Positions 36,116 to 44,956 of a stretch of DNA of 64,000 nt are shown here, one piece after another (positions within the stretch are counted from its first letter, which is position 1; every line of letters starts with the position of its first letter). The notes below the pieces were generated by a model, which ran no database searches, had not been told where the DNA came from, and was given only the letters and a program-made list of their open reading frames with translations. A program made the position numbers and the translations under genes. This DNA is from JAKSPM01 sp964450645 (GTDB taxonomy: Bacteria; Bacillota; Clostridia; Oscillospirales; Oscillospiraceae). The stretch covers positions 79,499-143,498 of the forward strand of contig CAYVEB010000002.1 in the NCBI GenBank assembly GCA_964450645.1. Reading direction: 5' to 3'.

Positions 36116-36162
36116 GGGGCTGTCCAGAAATGAATGATTCATTTCTGGACAGCCCCATTTTT
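36116..36162 (+). terminator. Strong terminator closing the exporter operon
   Basis: A perfect 20-bp inverted repeat (36116-36135 and 36137-36156) around a single central base, followed by ATTTTTC. One of the longest perfect stems in the window. Confidence 0.9.
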
Positions 36163-36182
36163 CTATATCTATCATCAATAAA

Positions 36183-36788
36183 TCAAAGGCGCGTCCCGCT
36201 GACCTGGTACATCCGCTCGTCCGAAATCGCGATGTCCACGCGGAAGTACGGCGTGAACAGCCGCGTCAGCTCCTCCTTTGAAATCAGGCCCATCGAGACC
36301 TTGCGCACCTGCTGGCCGCTGTGGTGTACGTCCAGCTTCGCGCGGCTCATTCCGTGAGCGACAGACAACCTTCCGCCAGGTTTCACCAGCCCGGCCAATA
36401 CGCCGATCAGCCGCGCCGGATCTGGGAAATGGGGAAGCGCGTTATACACCATGACCGCGTCAAACTGCCGCTGAAAGGGATACGTCTCCACATCCGCGCA
36501 TATGACTGTCACATCCGGCCGGTGATATTTCCCCGCGGCGATGGCCGCCATCCTGGGCGAGATGTCAATGCCTGTCAAGCTCTTGACGCCTCTTGCCAGA
36601 TAGTCTGGGAACAGCACCCCCGTGCCGCACGCGACGTCCAGCACATCGATGCCCTGGGTAATGCCCCCGTTGTCCAAGATTTCCCCAATGACGTCCTCCC
36701 TGCGCACCATATTTGCGTCCCAAGTGGGCGCGCAGCGGTCAAAAAACGCGATCACCGACTGTTTATCCACAAATAAGATCTCCCTCAT
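36183..36788 (-). CDS. Class I SAM-dependent methyltransferase
   Basis: 201 residues. SAM-binding motif VLDVACGTGVLFPDYL near 48-63, acidic loop GIDISPRM, and motif AVMVYNALPHFPDP for the post-II region. UbiE/Methyltransf_11-like without extra domains; substrate unknown. The N-terminal CAPTWDANM is typical of small-molecule methylases in Clostridia. The ribosome site AAGGA is weak. Convergent with the exporter operon and divergent from adenine deaminase. Confidence 0.85.
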   Translation of the reverse strand: MREILFVDKQSVIAFFDRCAPTWDANMVRREDVIGEILDNGGITQGIDVLDVACGTGVLFPDYLARGVKSLTGIDISPRMAAIAAGKYHRPDVTVICADVETYPFQRQFDAVMVYNALPHFPDPARLIGVLAGLVKPGGRLSVAHGMSRAKLDVHHSGQQVRKVSMGLISKEELTRLFTPYFRVDIAISDERMYQVSGTRL

Positions 36789-36925
36789 GCAAGCAAATCC
36801 TAAGGCTTTTTAAGAAGCGGACTTCTTATGGAATTCCGATACAATTTAATTATAGCGTGCCCGTTTCCACCCCGCAACCCCGGCGGGGGGATGTTTCCCG
36901 CAGAAAATTTTTATGGTTTACCCCC

Positions 36926-36954
36926 TTGGAAACTGTCTTTAATTATGGTAAAAT
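36926..36954 (+). promoter_or_regulatory. Promoter for adenine deaminase gene
   Basis: TTGGAA, 17-nt spacer, TAAAAT at 36949-36954, 31 bp before the ATG. The leader is too short for a purine riboswitch, which I looked for. Confidence 0.65.
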
Positions 36955-36985
36955 TAGGATAAAAAAGCAAAAGGAGGTTTAGCAC

Positions 36986-38713
36986 ATGGAACAGCAAAAC
37001 AACGCCACTTTGACCAAGCGCCATGCGCTGCAACGCCGCATGGATATCGCCGCCGGCCGCACCGCGGCCGATCTGGTTCTGAAAAATGCCACCTATGTGA
37101 ATGTATTCTCCAATGAGCTCCGCACAGCGGATATCGCTATCTGCGACGGAGTGATCGCGGGCCTTGGCTCCTATTCCGGCGTCCGGGAACTGGATTTGAC
37201 CGGGAAAATCGTTTGCCCCGGTTTCATCGACGCCCACATTCACCTGGAATCGAGCTTAGTCTCGCCGGATTCGTTCGTTCGCGCCGTCCTGCCCCATGGG
37301 ACTACCACCGTCGTCACCGATCCCCATGAGATCGCCAACGTGATGGGTGTGGCCGGGATTCGCTTTATGCTGCAAGCTACCGAGGGTCTCCCGGTGCAGA
37401 TATACTTTATGCTCCCGTCTTGCGTCCCCGCCACGCCCTTTGAGGAAGCCGGTGCGGTCCTCCAAGCCGCGGATTTGGAGCCGCTGTATGCCGATCCCCG
37501 GGTCCTTGGCCTTGCGGAGATGATGAACGCCTTCGGCGTAACCCACGGGGACGAAAGTGTACTGGAAAAGCTCGCCGCCGCCCAACTGCACGCAAAGCCT
37601 ATTGACGGCCACGCGCCGGGCATCACCGGCCCGGATCGGGACGCGTATATCGCGGCCGGTATCTATTCCGACCACGAATGCGACACGTTTGAAGACGCGC
37701 TGGAAAAGCTGCGCCGCGGCCAGTACATCATGATCCGCGAGGGAACAGCCGCAAAAAATCTTGCCGCGTTAGCGAGCCTCTTGCAGCCCCAATATGCCAG
37801 CCGCTGCCTGTTCTGCACGGACGACAAGCACCCCTCCGATCTGCTGGAGAAGGGCCATCTGGATGCCATCTTACGCCAGGCGGTCCGCGTATACGGGGCG
37901 GATCCGATTCTGGCCGTCAAAGCCGCCAGCTTGAACGCCGCGCAGTATTTCCGTCTCTATGACCGGGGCGCGGTTGCGCCAGGCTACGCGGCGGATCTGA
38001 CTGTAATCGACAGTTTCGACGCTTTCCACGTTGAGCAAGTCTTCTGCCATGGTACGCTTACATATGACAACGGCGCGCTTCGCCCCTTCCAGGCGCCCGC
38101 CGTCGCGCCGGAACTGCTGGACCGAGCACTGCACACCTTCCACGTCGCGCCGCTGACGCCAGAACAGTTCCATACCGAAGCGTCTTTGCCTGTCATCGGC
38201 ATGATTCCTGGGCAGATCGTCACCACGAACGGGGGGCGGGCAAATCAGGTGGATCTGGAGCGGGATATTTTAAAGATTGCCGTCATCGAGCGCCATCACG
38301 CCACCGGTCACATCGGCCTGGGTTATCTCCATGGCTACGGACTCAAATGTGGCGCCGTAGCGACCTCCATCTCGCACGACAGCCACAATCTGATTGTCGT
38401 TGGAACCAATGACGAAGACATGGCGGTCGCGGCCAACCAGGTGATTCGCCAAGGCGGCGGAATCTCAGTGGTAGACGGCGGCGGCGCAGCCGTCCACAAC
38501 GTGGTCCTGGAATTGGCGGGGCTCATGAGCCAGGCAGATCTGCAAACCGTCAACGCCAGCTTAGAGGCCGCCAAGGCGGCAGCCCACGCGCTTGGCGTCA
38601 ATCAGGACATCGACCCGTTTATGACGCTCTCGTTCATGTCTCTGCCGGTCATCCCCACCCTTCGGCTGACCACTAAAGGCGTTGTCGACGTCGCGACGCA
38701 GCAGTATATCTGA
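36986..38713 (+). CDS. ade: Adenine deaminase
   Basis: 575 residues with AAAGGAGG before the ATG. Amidohydrolase metal site GFIDAHIHLESS and later DGHAPG, with the adenine deaminase C-terminal domain (GGGISVVDGG, MTLSFMSLPVIP). The family converts adenine to hypoxanthine plus ammonia and uses Fe/Mn. Length matches B. subtilis AdeC. It is monocistronic, with no purine genes adjacent. Confidence 0.95.
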   Translation: MEQQNNATLTKRHALQRRMDIAAGRTAADLVLKNATYVNVFSNELRTADIAICDGVIAGLGSYSGVRELDLTGKIVCPGFIDAHIHLESSLVSPDSFVRAVLPHGTTTVVTDPHEIANVMGVAGIRFMLQATEGLPVQIYFMLPSCVPATPFEEAGAVLQAADLEPLYADPRVLGLAEMMNAFGVTHGDESVLEKLAAAQLHAKPIDGHAPGITGPDRDAYIAAGIYSDHECDTFEDALEKLRRGQYIMIREGTAAKNLAALASLLQPQYASRCLFCTDDKHPSDLLEKGHLDAILRQAVRVYGADPILAVKAASLNAAQYFRLYDRGAVAPGYAADLTVIDSFDAFHVEQVFCHGTLTYDNGALRPFQAPAVAPELLDRALHTFHVAPLTPEQFHTEASLPVIGMIPGQIVTTNGGRANQVDLERDILKIAVIERHHATGHIGLGYLHGYGLKCGAVATSISHDSHNLIVVGTNDEDMAVAANQVIRQGGGISVVDGGGAAVHNVVLELAGLMSQADLQTVNASLEAAKAAAHALGVNQDIDPFMTLSFMSLPVIPTLRLTTKGVVDVATQQYI

Positions 38714-38789
38714 TCCCGTTGTCTTAGAAATTTTGCGCGCATACGGGCGTGCCGTGGAAGCAAGCTGAATGTGCGTAAAGCCGCGCGTC

Positions 38790-38890
38790 ATGTAGGTGTC
38801 TTTCGCCGCACGCGCTAAATTTTACGACCGCGCCAACTTTGATGGCACATCGTCATTTTGCGATGCTTTTGCAGAGAAAAAGCAGACTTT
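38790..38890 (+). repeat. Dispersed repeat, decayed copy C (opposite orientation)
   Basis: Shares CTTTGATGGCACATC and a preceding CGCC...AATTTTACG...CGCC pattern, plus GAAAAAGCAGA, with the reverse complements of copies A and B. It lies about 80 bp after the ade stop, in the same orientation relative to the gene as the others. Only part of the element is recognisable. Confidence 0.4.
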
Positions 38891-39558
38891 TTCGCGTGCA
38901 AAAACATAAAAAGAGCCGGTGATCTGTGAGCGCAGCCTTACAAAATCACCGGCTCGGCATTTTCCTCCCGCTCTTTTTGCGGACGCGAATTGCAAATACG
39001 CCGCTTCCATGCATGTCTCCTTGCAACAATTGATGCCCCGTTCCGCGTGCCCGTCCACTTGTCGTTTCTTGCCGACCTCAATTTTCTAAATGAGCCGCAC
39101 CAGCGTCGGGGTCAGGCTCCTCAAACTGGGTGCGATGGGGTCAACGGACGGCCTTTCGTATACGGTTTTAGTTTGGGACGGTGAATCGGAATTCTTCTAT
39201 CAGAACCGTCTCACTTTCTCGTCCTTGAACCGTGGCACATCACTGGTTTGGTATGGATTATAATTGTTTATAGCAATCCAGGAACGTTCCAAATTTTTTC
39301 AGTTTTATAAAATGAACCAGCATATTAAAACAAGTCGCTTTGCAGTAATGCTGCAGGAGCAAAAGCTCCCGCATAAGCCCATCAAAGCAAAACGCCTGTC
39401 TCCAATGCGCTGATACGTTCAGCTGCCGGAAATAGGCGCTTTCGTCTTATTTTTTGATTGCCGCCGCACCCTGATGTTGTTGTCATGCTTTATGCGGGGT
39501 TGTCATGGAAGGAATTTTAAAATAATTTTCAGCGCTAATATTTGCGGCGGCGCCTTGC

Positions 39559-39595
39559 AAAAAAGAGAAAGATAAAAGTGTTTTATCTCCCTCTC
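39559..39595 (-). terminator. Terminator of murA
   Basis: On the minus strand: GAGAGGGAGATAAAA, loop CAC, TTTTATCTTTCTC, then TTTTTT. It lies 53 nt after the murA stop. Confidence 0.85.
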
Positions 39596-39647
39596 ATTTT
39601 GCTATTTTTTTCGCCGTTGGAATCCTGCCCTGACATATTCCCCGAAT

Positions 39648-40943
39648 TTAACCGGCTGCCGCCGCGCTGCGGCTGTCCGGCGTCTCAATCCGGCGGATAT
39701 TGGCGCCCAGACCGCGGAGTTTGCCAATAATATTCTCATAGCCCCGCTCAATATAATGGGCGTCCTCCACAATGGTCACGTTGTCCGCCGCCAGCCCCGC
39801 GATCACCATCGCCGCGCCGGCCCGCAGATCGCAAGCCTTCACCGCGCAGCCATGCAGCGCCTCCACGCCGTCGATCACCGCCAGCTTCGTGTCTACCTGA
39901 ATCGACGCGCCCATGCGGTTGAGTTCCGCACAATAGCGGAACCGCGTGTCATAGATGCTCTCCGTGATCAGGCTTGTCCCCTGCGCCAGCGCCATGCACA
40001 CCGCGATCTGCGACTGCATATCCGTTGGGAAACCCGGATACGGCATGGTCTTCACATTGGCGCGCTTGAGCCGCCCATGGCGCTCAACGCGAATTGCATC
40101 GTCATACTCGGTCACCGTCGCGCCCATCTCCCGCAACTTGGCAGTGACGCAGTCCATGTGCTTGGGAATCACATTTTGCACCAGCACGTTGCCCGCTGTC
40201 GCCGCGGCCGCCACCATATAGGTTCCCGCCTCAATTTGATCGGGAATGACCGTGTAGCTGCCTCCATGCAAGGCCGTGACCCCGCGAATCTTGATCACAT
40301 CCGTGCCCGCGCCGGAAATATTGGCGCCCATTGCGTTGAGAAAATTGGCCAGGTCAACAATATGCGGCTCCTTGGCGGCGTTTTCAATAATCGTTGTCCC
40401 CTTTGCGAGGGTTGCACCAATCAGGATATTCATCGTCGCGCCAACGGACGCCACGTCCAAATTGACACGGCCGCCGCGCAGCCCGCCCTCCGGGGCCGTG
40501 GCGCATACGTTGCCATTTTGCAGCACCACCTTCGCACCGATGGCGGAAAATCCCTTAATATGCTGGTCGATCGGCCGCGGCGCGCCGAAATTACAGCCGC
40601 CCGGCAGCGCCACCGTGGCATGGCCGAATCGGCCCAGCTGCGCGCCGATAAAGTAGTACGACGCGCGAATCCGCCGCACCAGCTCAATGGAAGTCACCGA
40701 ATCGCGCACTCTTGCACAATTGATCTCCACCGTGTTGGCGCTCAGCCTGCGGATCGACGCACCCATGGAATCCAAAATCTCCAGCAGCAGCCGCACATCG
40801 GAAATATCGGGAACATTTTCAATCCGGCAAGTGCCATTGACCAGCAACGTCGCCGGTAAAATCGCTACAGTCGCGTTTTTCGCGCCGCTGATTTGAACCT
40901 CGCCCTCCAGCGGCTTGCAGCCATTAATCAAATATTTTATCAT
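39648..40943 (-). CDS. murA: UDP-N-acetylglucosamine 1-carboxyvinyltransferase
   Basis: 431 residues; EPSP-synthase-like fold. The active-site cysteine is C117 in LPGGCNFGAPRPIDQH, so the enzyme should be sensitive to fosfomycin. KNA near the N-terminus (ISGAKNATVAIL) binds UDP-GlcNAc, and the C-terminal AHYIERGYENI is conserved. It catalyses the first committed step of peptidoglycan synthesis in the cytoplasm. The weak ribosome site GAGGG precedes the ATG; a small GC hairpin lies in the leader. Single gene with its own promoter and terminator. Confidence 0.95.
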   Translation of the reverse strand: MIKYLINGCKPLEGEVQISGAKNATVAILPATLLVNGTCRIENVPDISDVRLLLEILDSMGASIRRLSANTVEINCARVRDSVTSIELVRRIRASYYFIGAQLGRFGHATVALPGGCNFGAPRPIDQHIKGFSAIGAKVVLQNGNVCATAPEGGLRGGRVNLDVASVGATMNILIGATLAKGTTIIENAAKEPHIVDLANFLNAMGANISGAGTDVIKIRGVTALHGGSYTVIPDQIEAGTYMVAAAATAGNVLVQNVIPKHMDCVTAKLREMGATVTEYDDAIRVERHGRLKRANVKTMPYPGFPTDMQSQIAVCMALAQGTSLITESIYDTRFRYCAELNRMGASIQVDTKLAVIDGVEALHGCAVKACDLRAGAAMVIAGLAADNVTIVEDAHYIERGYENIIGKLRGLGANIRRIETPDSRSAAAAG

Positions 40944-41058
40944 AAAACACCCTCATCGTCAGCGTATGTACCGAACCGCTTATCGCGAACAGGGAAAATT
41001 TGCTCGCCCTTGGGGGCGAAAAAATGGCAACGGCATACACACCCGCCACTTTATGGCT

Positions 41059-41087
41059 ATTGTACCACACTTCCAAACGCATGTAAA
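41059..41087 (-). promoter_or_regulatory. Promoter for murA
   Basis: Minus-strand TTTACA (41087-41082), 17-nt spacer, TACAAT (41064-41059). It lies just past the rsmF-like stop, leaving a leader of roughly 110 nt that contains a CGCCCCCAAGGGCG hairpin. Confidence 0.7.
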
Positions 41088-41095
41088 GAAAAAAA

Positions 41096-42415
41096 TTACA
41101 AATTTGCAACACTTTTCGTTGAAATTCGTCGAAGTCCCTTGGGAAGATGGTTTTTTAACATTCCGTTCGCGCCCTTGGCCCAGCCGATTGAAAAGCCGTC
41201 AACCTGCACCAACACCCATCCTTTCGCGTTTCCGGGAAGGGTTTCTCCGCGCAGATACCGCGCAATTTCCGGGCTGTCCGCCGCAAAACACACGCTCTGT
41301 TCTGCCTCTTTCGCCCAGAGTGCCAGCGCGTGCTCCGGTTCCAGGCGGCCCTTGCGCACCTGGCCCAGCGCCAAGCCGGGCCGCAGCACGCGCAGTCCGC
41401 GCAGCTTTGGCATCCCAACCGGCATCCAATACAGTGTCTGTCCGAAATACAGGGCCTGTCCCTCCGGCAGCTCCGGAAATCCCGCGTACTCCCCGGGCAA
41501 GCGGATCCCCGGCTCCTCCGGCACAGCGCGCCGCGGCCCGTCCTCCCGCTGCAGCACCGCCGCAAAATGGCCTTCCCCCTCCAGCTTGTGCGGCCACAGG
41601 CGCACCGCCGCGTCAGCGCCCCGGCCTTGGAGCGCCGGAGAAAACCACGGCGCATCCGCTGCTTCCAGGAAAAAATCCGGGTGGCGCTGTAGAAAGCTGC
41701 GGACGACGTCCTCATCCTCCTCCGGCGCGAAAGTACATGTGGAATAGACCAGACGTCCGCCGCCTCGGAGCATCTGGGCGGCGTTGTGCAAAATTTCCAA
41801 CTGCCGCCGCGCGCACCGCTGGACGGTTTGCACGCTCCAGTCATCGACGGCGGCGGCTTCCTTGCGGAACATCCCTTCGCCGGAGCAGGGCGCGTCCACC
41901 AGTATTTTGTCAAAAAAGTCCGCAAACCATGCTGCCAATTTTTCGGAGGTTTCGTTGAGCACCAGCGCGTTTGCGACGCCCATCCTTTCGAGATTGCGCG
42001 ATAAAATTTTGGCGCGGCCCGGATGGTATTCATTGCAAACCAGCAGCCCTTCTCCCCGCATGGCGGCGGCCATCTGCGTGGCCTTTCCACCCGGCGCGGC
42101 GCACAGGTCCAGCGCCCGCTCCCCAGGTTTCACGTCCAGCAGCCGGGCCGCGGACATGGCAGATGGCTCCTGCAGATAGTACACCCCCGCGTCGTGATAC
42201 GGATGCAGGCCCGGACGAGCGTCCTGGTCATAAAAGAATCCGTCCGGTTCCCATGGAATCGAGCCGCGCAAAAAAGGCAGATTGGGAATCCGATCGGTTT
42301 TCAGCCGGTTCAGTCGCAGCCCCACATGGCGTGGCCTGTCATATGCCGCCAGAAACGCGTCGTATTCCGGCCCCAGAATTGCCCGCATTCGCTGTAAAAA
42401 AGCCTCCGGCAGCAT
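41096..42415 (-). CDS. RsmF/NOL1-NOP2-sun-type rRNA cytosine-C5 methyltransferase
   Basis: 439 residues from the ATG at 42415, with GGAGGT 6 nt upstream; the longer frame crosses a terminator and is rejected. Motifs: LDLCAAPGGKATQMAA (SAM), VDAPCSGEGMFRK (catalytic Cys of motif IV), and VYSTCTFAPEEDEDVV (second Cys, motif VI). A C-terminal RsmF-type PUA-like domain follows. Homologues methylate cytosine in 16S rRNA or tRNA. It has no clear partner gene. Confidence 0.9.
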   Translation of the reverse strand: MLPEAFLQRMRAILGPEYDAFLAAYDRPRHVGLRLNRLKTDRIPNLPFLRGSIPWEPDGFFYDQDARPGLHPYHDAGVYYLQEPSAMSAARLLDVKPGERALDLCAAPGGKATQMAAAMRGEGLLVCNEYHPGRAKILSRNLERMGVANALVLNETSEKLAAWFADFFDKILVDAPCSGEGMFRKEAAAVDDWSVQTVQRCARRQLEILHNAAQMLRGGGRLVYSTCTFAPEEDEDVVRSFLQRHPDFFLEAADAPWFSPALQGRGADAAVRLWPHKLEGEGHFAAVLQREDGPRRAVPEEPGIRLPGEYAGFPELPEGQALYFGQTLYWMPVGMPKLRGLRVLRPGLALGQVRKGRLEPEHALALWAKEAEQSVCFAADSPEIARYLRGETLPGNAKGWVLVQVDGFSIGWAKGANGMLKNHLPKGLRRISTKSVANL

Positions 42416-42500
42416 AGCCGCACCTCCCCGTCTGGGTTTTTCTGGATTCATGGTAACAGAATTGGAGCAAAAACGCAAGGGACTTTCGCCGCAAAGTGTC

Positions 42501-42535
42501 AAAAAAAAGACCGCCGGAACAAAATTCCGACAGTC
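42501..42535 (-). terminator. Terminator of the ylxM-ffh-rpsP-khpA operon
   Basis: On the minus strand an 11-bp stem GACTGTCGGAA / TTCCGGCGGTC (two G-U pairs), 5-nt loop, then TTTTTTTT. Lies 42 nt after the khpA stop. Confidence 0.9.
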
Positions 42536-42576
42536 TCAGGCTTTGGGGGACAGTCTTATTGTGAACGATTTGCAGA

Positions 42577-42807
42577 TCAGTCTGCAATCTCCACATTGAC
42601 GCGCTGGCCTGTCCGTTGGGCCACGGATTTGATGATCGTGCGGATTTCCTTGGCAATCCGGCCCTGGCGGCCGATGACCTTGCCCATATCCTCCGGCGCC
42701 ACATGCAGCTCCAGGACCGTAGCGCCATCGTCTTCAAATTCGTTGACCTGCACAGCGTCCGGGTTATCCACCAGATTCTTTGCCATATAAAGCAGGAGTT
42801 CCTTCAT
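42577..42807 (-). CDS. khpA: KH-domain RNA-binding protein KhpA
   Basis: 76 residues from the ATG at 42807 (AAGGAG 7 nt upstream). Single KH domain with the RNA-contacting GRQG loop in MGKVIGRQGRIAKEIR. In Firmicutes KhpA pairs with KhpB/EloR and influences cell division and elongation and small-RNA biology. The position directly after rpsP is the conserved one. The usual rimM-trmD-rplS genes do not follow; a terminator comes next instead. Confidence 0.93.
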   Translation of the reverse strand: MKELLLYMAKNLVDNPDAVQVNEFEDDGATVLELHVAPEDMGKVIGRQGRIAKEIRTIIKSVAQRTGQRVNVEIAD

Positions 42808-42818
42808 GGTGTTTCTCC

Positions 42819-43058
42819 TTACAGGACATTTGCCTTTTTCAGCAGGGCTCTCACCGTATCCGTCGGCTGCGCGCCGTTTTGAATCCACTGTTTTGCCTTG
42901 TCGGCGTCCACCGTAATGGCTGCCGGATTGGTCAGCGGATTATAGGTTCCAATTTCTTCAATGCAACGGCCGTCACGCGGAAAGCGGGAATCTGCAACCA
43001 CAATACGATAGTAAGGTGCCTTTTTCGCACCCATTCTTCTCAGTCTGATTTTAACCAA
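42819..43058 (-). CDS. rpsP: 30S ribosomal protein S16
   Basis: 79 residues if translation starts at TTG 43058; GGAGGTG lies 7 nt upstream. An ATG at 43073 overlaps that ribosome site and would add a five-residue tail absent from usual S16 (which begin with VKIRLRRMGAKK). Core motifs YRIVVADSRFPRDGR and IGTYNPL are intact. It binds 16S rRNA during 30S assembly. It lies between ffh and khpA. Confidence 0.93.
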   Translation of the reverse strand: MVKIRLRRMGAKKAPYYRIVVADSRFPRDGRCIEEIGTYNPLTNPAAITVDADKAKQWIQNGAQPTDTVRALLKKANVL

Positions 43059-43134
43059 GGGGTTCACCTCCAAAATATTTTCGCTTGTTTTAATTTATCG
43101 ACAAACGGATCCGCTCCGTTTCCGAAGACATTTT

Positions 43135-44493
43135 TTATAGGCCGGAGAAGCCACCCATACCCGGAATTCCGCCGCGCCGCTGCAGACGCTTCAGCTTTTT
43201 ATCCGCGCCGGGGCCAGAGAACCGCTTCACCAACTGCTGCATCATGTCATACTGCTTCAGCAGGCGGTTGATGTCTTCGACCTTCAGCCCGCATCCGGCG
43301 GCGACCCGGCGCTTGCGGCTGTGGTTCAAGCAGCTGGGATTTTCCCGCTCATAGGGCGTCATCGATTGAATGATTGCCTGGACGCGGTCGAGCGCTTTTT
43401 CATCCACCTGGACGTTTTTTAAATTGCCCATGCCGGGCATCATACCCAGGATATCCTGGATGCTGCCCATGTTTTTCAGCTGGATCAGCTGATCGTAATA
43501 GTCCGCCAGGGTGAATTTGTTGGCCCGGAGCCGCTGCTCCATTTCAGCGGCTTTTTTCTGATCCAAAGCCGCCTCCGCCTTTTCAATCAGCGACAGCACG
43601 TCGCCCATTCCCAAAATCCGCGACGCCATGCGCGCCGGATGGAACGGCTCGATCTGATCCAGCTTTTCACCGGTACCGATAAACTTGATGGGCTTGCCCG
43701 TAACCGCGCGGACGGAAAGCGCCGCGCCGCCTCTGGCGTCGCCGTCCAGCTTGGAAAGCATCACACCGTCGATATCCAGCCACTGGTTAAAGCTCTGGGC
43801 GGCGTTCACCGCGTCCTGGCCGGTCATCGCGTCCACCACCAGCATGATCTCATCGGGATGGACAGCCTCTTTAATGGCTTTTAATTCTTCCATCAGCGCC
43901 TCGTCCACATGCAGGCGGCCGGCGGTATCCAGCAGGACAAAGTCGTTGCCGTGCTGCGTCGCGTGCCGGATGGCAGCCTTGGCAATCTCCACAGGGCTTG
44001 TCTGCCCCATTTGGAACACCGGGACGCCCAACTGCCCGCCGACAACCTCCAGCTGCTTAATGGCCGCGGGGCGGTAGATGTCGCACGCCACCAAAAGCGG
44101 ACGTTTATTTTGTTTCTTCAAATATCCGGCCAGCTTGGCGCCGTTCGTCGTCTTTCCGGCACCCTGCAGGCCCACCAGCATCACCACCGTCGGCCCCTTG
44201 GGCGAGACAGCGATCCGCTGGTTCTCCGCGCCCATCAGTCTGGTCAGTTCCTCGTTGACGATCTTCACAATTGTCTGCGCGGGCGTCAGGCTCTCCAATA
44301 CGTCGGAGCCGACGCAGCGCTCCGTGACCGCTTTAATAAAATCTTTGACCACCTTATAGCTGACGTCGGCCTCCAGCAGCGCCAGACGAATTTCCCGCAT
44401 GGCCTCTTTGACGTCCGACTCGGTCAGCCTACCCTTTCCGCGAAGCCGCTTGAACGCGGTGGAAAGTTTTTCCGTTAAACCCTCAAATGCCAT
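43135..44493 (-). CDS. ffh: Signal recognition particle GTPase
   Basis: 452 residues. N domain (1-85), G domain with GLQGAGKTT at 108-116, DTAGRLHVD and TKLDG-like SKLDGDARGG, then a Met-rich M domain (about 310-452) with GMMPGMGN. The RNA-binding M-domain helix reads NPSCLNHSRKRRVAAGCG, with Cys replacing the common Gly/Ser at two places, which is mildly unusual. Ffh with 4.5S/6S-like RNA delivers membrane proteins to FtsY. Starts 4 nt after ylxM. Confidence 0.95.
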   Translation of the reverse strand: MAFEGLTEKLSTAFKRLRGKGRLTESDVKEAMREIRLALLEADVSYKVVKDFIKAVTERCVGSDVLESLTPAQTIVKIVNEELTRLMGAENQRIAVSPKGPTVVMLVGLQGAGKTTNGAKLAGYLKKQNKRPLLVACDIYRPAAIKQLEVVGGQLGVPVFQMGQTSPVEIAKAAIRHATQHGNDFVLLDTAGRLHVDEALMEELKAIKEAVHPDEIMLVVDAMTGQDAVNAAQSFNQWLDIDGVMLSKLDGDARGGAALSVRAVTGKPIKFIGTGEKLDQIEPFHPARMASRILGMGDVLSLIEKAEAALDQKKAAEMEQRLRANKFTLADYYDQLIQLKNMGSIQDILGMMPGMGNLKNVQVDEKALDRVQAIIQSMTPYERENPSCLNHSRKRRVAAGCGLKVEDINRLLKQYDMMQQLVKRFSGPGADKKLKRLQRRGGIPGMGGFSGL

Positions 44494-44497
44494 TGCG

Positions 44498-44848
44498 TTA
44501 CTCCTTCAGCGAATGAACCGCGGATACAATTTGATCCGCCAGGCGGCGGACTTGACCATCCGCGTGGTTTTGCAAAGTCGCCGCGGCGGCGGCAATTCGC
44601 TCCAAGCCCTCTTGCAGGCGGCGTTCCCGCCGGACACAACCCATGGTTTCTTCAAAATGGCGCAGCGCCGCCTCTGCACGAACGATGGAGTCGTGGACAC
44701 CCTGCCGGCTGATCCCCTCGCTCTCGGCGATCTCGGCTAAGGAGAGATCCTGGTTCCGGTGCAAATCAAAACAAATCCTCTGTCTGTCCGTCAGCAAATC
44801 CCCGTAAAAATCAAAGAGCAGCGACAGCTCCAGCATATCCGGCAGCAC
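44498..44848 (-). CDS. ylxM: YlxM/p13-like HTH protein of the SRP operon
   Basis: 116 residues from GTG 44848, preferred because GGGGAGGGG sits 7 nt upstream and the product then starts like other YlxM proteins just before LELSLLFDFYGDLLTDRQR. Sigma-70 region-4-like helix-turn-helix (LSLAEIAESEGISRQGVHDSI). YlxM is known to stimulate SRP GTPase activity in some Gram-positives. First gene of the SRP operon. Confidence 0.9.
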   Translation of the reverse strand: MLPDMLELSLLFDFYGDLLTDRQRICFDLHRNQDLSLAEIAESEGISRQGVHDSIVRAEAALRHFEETMGCVRRERRLQEGLERIAAAAATLQNHADGQVRRLADQIVSAVHSLKE

Positions 44849-44893
44849 AAAGCACCCCTCCCCTGTCAAGCTCCGCATCTTGACAGCTTGTTT

Positions 44894-44922
44894 ATTCTAG
44901 CATAGAAAGCTCCGCCTGTCAA
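44894..44922 (-). promoter_or_regulatory. Promoter of the ylxM-ffh operon
   Basis: Minus-strand TTGACA (44922-44917), 17-nt spacer, TAGAAT (44899-44894). The 8-mer CTTGACAG recurs nearby, so the leader also carries small repeats. Confidence 0.75.
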
Positions 44923-44956
44923 GCGTTTTTCTTTGACAGGCGAATATTTTTTGACG

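Larger units (their letters stand above)
38714..39647. other. Gene-free 0.9-kb region with decayed repeat
   Basis: No convincing coding frame. It holds a decayed copy of the dispersed repeat (about 38790-38890), an 11-bp stem GAGCCGGTGAT at 38913-38923 with its complement at 38945-38955, AT-rich tracts and the murA terminator at the right end. No RNA family was recognised. Confidence 0.6.

Noticed and set aside
36788..36985. Purine riboswitch before adenine deaminase
   Set aside because: The promoter leaves only about 25-30 nt of leader, too short for an aptamer, and no three-way-junction pattern was found.
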